Below, one piece after another: positions 5,163 through 7,011 of a stretch of DNA of 7,011 bases. The notes beneath the pieces are model-generated. The model did no database searches, was not told where the DNA came from, and was given only the letters and a program-made list of their open reading frames with translations. The position numbers were made by a program, and so were the translations under genes. The first letter of the stretch is position 1, and every line of letters begins with the position of its first letter. This stretch comes from Alphaproteobacteria bacterium (lineage in GTDB: Bacteria > Pseudomonadota > Alphaproteobacteria > DSM-16000 > Inquilinaceae), in NCBI GenBank assembly GCA_029263555.1, contig JAJUFW010000154.1, positions 1-7,011 on the forward strand, given 5' to 3'.

Positions 5163-5984
5163 ATGAGAGATCCGATCAATAGCGAGATGGAGCGCGCAGA
5201 CGCCGTGGAGAACGTGGAGCTTCGGAGCGGGCGTCCGCCGCAGCTTCGGCTCGACAGAGGAGAGCGTTCCGATGTTCCGAGCGTCGAGGCGGGCAGGCTT
5301 CTCGCTCCGCCGGCCGGACCGGCGATCGTCATCATCGACGAGAGGACGTTCACGCGGGACTGCATCGCCCAGTCCCTTCGCATCGCCCATGGCGAAGCGA
5401 CCGTCGTTTCGTACGAAACGGTGGATGAATTCCTGAATGACCCGTCGGATTTCAGGGCGCTCGACCTCGTGCTCTACAATATCGGGGGGCGGCGGGCGAC
5501 GGATCCGGAGGTGGATCGGGACATCGGGTGCCTGATGGAGGCGTATCCTGCCGTGCCGATCGCCCTTCTGTCCGAGATCGAAGAGGCCGATCGCATCGCC
5601 GAGGCGATCGAACGCGGAACCCGCGGCTATATTCCGACCAGCGTCAACCTGGCGGTCGCGGTCGAGGCCATGCGGCTGATCCGGGCGGGCGGCACCTTCG
5701 TGCCCGCGCGCAGCCTCGTCCACTCTGTCTCCAAACCCGGGCGTATCCCGGCCGGGAGGCGGGTGAAGGCTCCGTCCGATCCCCGTCTGACGCCGCGCCA
5801 GATGGCGGTCCTGCACTGCCTGCGGCAGGGCAAGGCGAACAAGGAGATCGCCAAGGAGCTGAACCTGCGCGAGAGCACCGTCAAGGTCCATCTCGCCCAC
5901 ATCATGCGGAGGCTGAATGCCAGAAACCGCACGCAGGTGGCACTGCTGGCGAACGGGCTGCTTGAGCGCAATGATCCGGCGTGA
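5163..5984 (+). CDS. LuxR/FixJ-type regulator with a degenerate (pseudo-)receiver domain
   Basis: A 273-residue cytoplasmic DNA-binding protein. Residues 1-52 are a polar, low-complexity lead. A receiver-like domain follows (about 54-185): acidic pair Asp59-Glu60 in AIVIIDE, then DLVLYN (101-106), where Asn106 stands at the position of the phosphoacceptor Asp; Ser137 in ALLS; and GYIPTS (155-160), which lacks the conserved Lys. A linker rich in Arg and Pro (190-207) leads to a GerE/LuxR helix-turn-helix (208-265: LTPRQMAVLHCL, NKEIAKELNL, ESTVKVHLAHIMRRL). Loss of both Asp and Lys argues against control by a histidine kinase, and no kinase gene is adjacent. Start: an in-frame TTG5070 exists, but its first codons lack the GC-rich third-position bias of the genome, so ATG5163 is preferred, with ATG5187 also possible. 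Targets are unknown. Confidence 0.87.
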   Translation: MRDPINSEMERADAVENVELRSGRPPQLRLDRGERSDVPSVEAGRLLAPPAGPAIVIIDERTFTRDCIAQSLRIAHGEATVVSYETVDEFLNDPSDFRALDLVLYNIGGRRATDPEVDRDIGCLMEAYPAVPIALLSEIEEADRIAEAIERGTRGYIPTSVNLAVAVEAMRLIRAGGTFVPARSLVHSVSKPGRIPAGRRVKAPSDPRLTPRQMAVLHCLRQGKANKEIAKELNLRESTVKVHLAHIMRRLNARNRTQVALLANGLLERNDPA

Positions 5985-6030
5985 GGCCGAGGGGCGGCCG
6001 AATTCTCGCGGCGGCTTCCGGGCATAGGAA

Positions 6031-6057
6031 AAGGGCGGTGCCGCTGGCACCGCCCTT
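6031..6057. terminator. Strong rho-independent-type terminator between convergent genes
   Basis: AAGGGCGGTGCC (6031-6042), loop GCT, GGCACCGCCCTT (6046-6057): a perfect 12-bp stem. On the + strand it is followed by TTCCCTTT and would end the LuxR-type gene, 46 bases after its stop. On the - strand it is followed by TTCC, so the T-run is CTTTTCC, and it would end the porin gene. It probably works in both directions, with only moderate T-tracts. Confidence 0.85.
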
Positions 6058-6063
6058 CCCTTT

Positions 6064-6090
6064 ACGGTCGAAACCGTTTCGGTCGAACCG
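6064..6090. repeat. Tandem pair of short hairpins just downstream of the porin gene
   Basis: Two adjacent near-copies of CGGTCGAA(A)CCGT occur at 6065-6077 and 6080-6091. Each is itself a small dyad (ACGGT-cgaa-ACCGT; CGGT-cga-ACCG). They fall between the porin stop codon and the terminator, so they are in the 3' end of the porin message, where they could stabilise the transcript against 3' exonucleases. They could also have arisen by a simple local duplication. Confidence 0.45.
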
Positions 6091-6093
6091 TCC

Positions 6094-7011
6094 TTAGAAC
6101 GCCACCGAGGTGCCGACCAGGAAGACGGTCGCGTCGCCGGTGTCGCTGTCGATGAACGCCGAGTCGGCGTAGACCGCCAGGCCCGGGGCGACCGAGTAGG
6201 TCGCGCCGACCGAGTAGATGTTGGTGTCGATCTCGCCGCCGGCGCGGAGATCTTCGGTCGTCAGCGCGGCGTTGGCACCGAAGGTCCAGGCGTCGAACTC
6301 GTACTGGGCGCCGAGCTGGATGGTGTCGGCCTCGTCGGAGTCCGCGTCGGCCCGTTCGGTGATGGCGACGTACTGGGCGCCGACCGTCAAGCCACCGAAG
6401 CCGACGTTCAGACCGATGTCGTAGCCCTGCAGATCGTCGGTGTTGCCGACCGCCGAACCGAACAGGTAGCCGGCACCGACCAGGACGTTGAAGCCACCGA
6501 AGTCGGCCGCGTAGTTGGCGGCGACGCCGACCACGTTCTCGTAGTCGCCGTCGGCGGCGGTCCGCTCAGCGCCGGACTTGCCGGCATTGTCATCGGTCGG
6601 CGCGAAGCTGATACCGGCCTGGAAGCCGCTGAACTCCGGCGTCAGATAGGTGATCTTGGTGGCGTCGGTGTCGCCCATCGCCTCTTCGGCGTCCAGCAGG
6701 TAGGCGGTGCTGGTGGTGCCGATCAGGTATTCGCCGTAGTTGCCGTCGAAGCCGCCGGAACCGAAGCCGATCGGGGCCGTGACGGCCAGCTCCTTGACGG
6801 CGCCTTCCTTGTCGCCGAAGCGCAGGGTACCGAAGCCGCCGCGGATGTAGACGTACTGCTCGTCCTGCTCGATCTCACCGGCCGCGATGTCGTCCAGCTC
6901 GATCTCGGCGCCGTATTCGAGGCCGTTGTCGGCCACGCCGCGGGCGTTGAACTGGATCCACCCGTCCTGGCGGAAGTCGTAGTCGCGCTCGGCGGCGGCG
7001 TCGTTGTCCTC
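6094..7011 (-). CDS. Outer-membrane porin, alphaproteobacterial type (N-terminus beyond the window)
   Basis: The frame runs open from the right edge to TAA at 6094-6096, giving 305 visible residues; the signal peptide and first strands lie outside. The visible start reads E-D-N-D-A-A-A-E-R-D-Y-D-F-R-Q-D-G-W-I-Q-F-N-A-R, so the GTG at 6936 is an internal valine codon, not a start. Porin landmarks are alternating-residue beta strands with aromatic ends (YVYIRGGFGTLRFGDKEG; LGAQYEFDAWTFGANAAL; FNVLVGAGYLFG; AVYADSAFI) and a C-terminal strand ending T-V-F-L-V-G-T-S-V-A-F, whose last Phe is the usual signal for the BAM machinery. The protein is very acidic, about 54 Asp/Glu against about 12 Lys/Arg. 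Its codon use is strongly biased, as expected of an abundant protein. It should form a trimeric barrel for passive diffusion of small solutes. It is convergent with the LuxR-type gene. Confidence 0.92.
   Translation of the reverse strand, partial: EDNDAAAERDYDFRQDGWIQFNARGVADNGLEYGAEIELDDIAAGEIEQDEQYVYIRGGFGTLRFGDKEGAVKELAVTAPIGFGSGGFDGNYGEYLIGTTSTAYLLDAEEAMGDTDATKITYLTPEFSGFQAGISFAPTDDNAGKSGAERTAADGDYENVVGVAANYAADFGGFNVLVGAGYLFGSAVGNTDDLQGYDIGLNVGFGGLTVGAQYVAITERADADSDEADTIQLGAQYEFDAWTFGANAALTTEDLRAGGEIDTNIYSVGATYSVAPGLAVYADSAFIDSDTGDATVFLVGTSVAF

Noticed and set aside
5067..6050. 327-codon open frame on the - strand opposite the LuxR-type gene
   Set aside because: Arg/His/Asp-rich shadow translation that would also run through the terminator hairpin; the + strand reading has receiver and LuxR domains.

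Overview
The window is high-GC, densely coding bacterial DNA, most likely from an alphaproteobacterium. The evidence is the porin type (an acidic 16-strand-style barrel ending in Phe), the strong third-position GC bias, and a gene set typical of Rhodospirillales-like and related groups. This taxonomic call is inference from gene content. I see no rRNA, tRNA, CRISPR array, insertion sequence or phage gene.

Positions 2-2546 (+ strand) hold the end of a tightly packed operon: the C-terminal part of a YVTN-type beta-propeller protein, an ABC ATPase one base later, an ABC-2 permease overlapping it by ATGA, and a small exported protein of unknown function 13 bases further on. The order propeller / ATPase / permease, and the sequence of the ATPase, match the transporter set that usually sits beside PQQ-dependent alcohol dehydrogenase genes (the ped/exa type of locus). 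The quinoprotein genes themselves would lie left of the window.

Positions 2540-4832 (- strand) hold a probable two-gene unit: an Rrf2-family regulator with four clustered cysteines, followed by an SLC13-type permease with a central pair of TrkA-C-like domains. The regulator's predicted promoter is embedded in a near-perfect 27-bp palindrome, which suggests autoregulation. The permease ends by overlapping the end of the ABC operon by 7 bp in convergent orientation.

Positions 4833-5162 are a non-coding divergent regulatory region. Positions 5163-5984 (+) encode a LuxR/FixJ-type regulator whose receiver domain has lost the phosphoacceptor Asp (Asn instead) and the conserved Lys, so it is probably not controlled by phosphorylation. 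It converges on a strongly acidic porin (6094 to beyond the right edge, - strand). Between them lie a strong, probably bidirectional terminator and a small tandem hairpin repeat.

I do not see a clear new defence or mobile system. The points most worth pursuing are the degenerate-receiver regulator, the Rrf2 palindrome/promoter arrangement with its linked permease, and the uncharacterised exported protein tied to the PQQ-associated ABC transporter.
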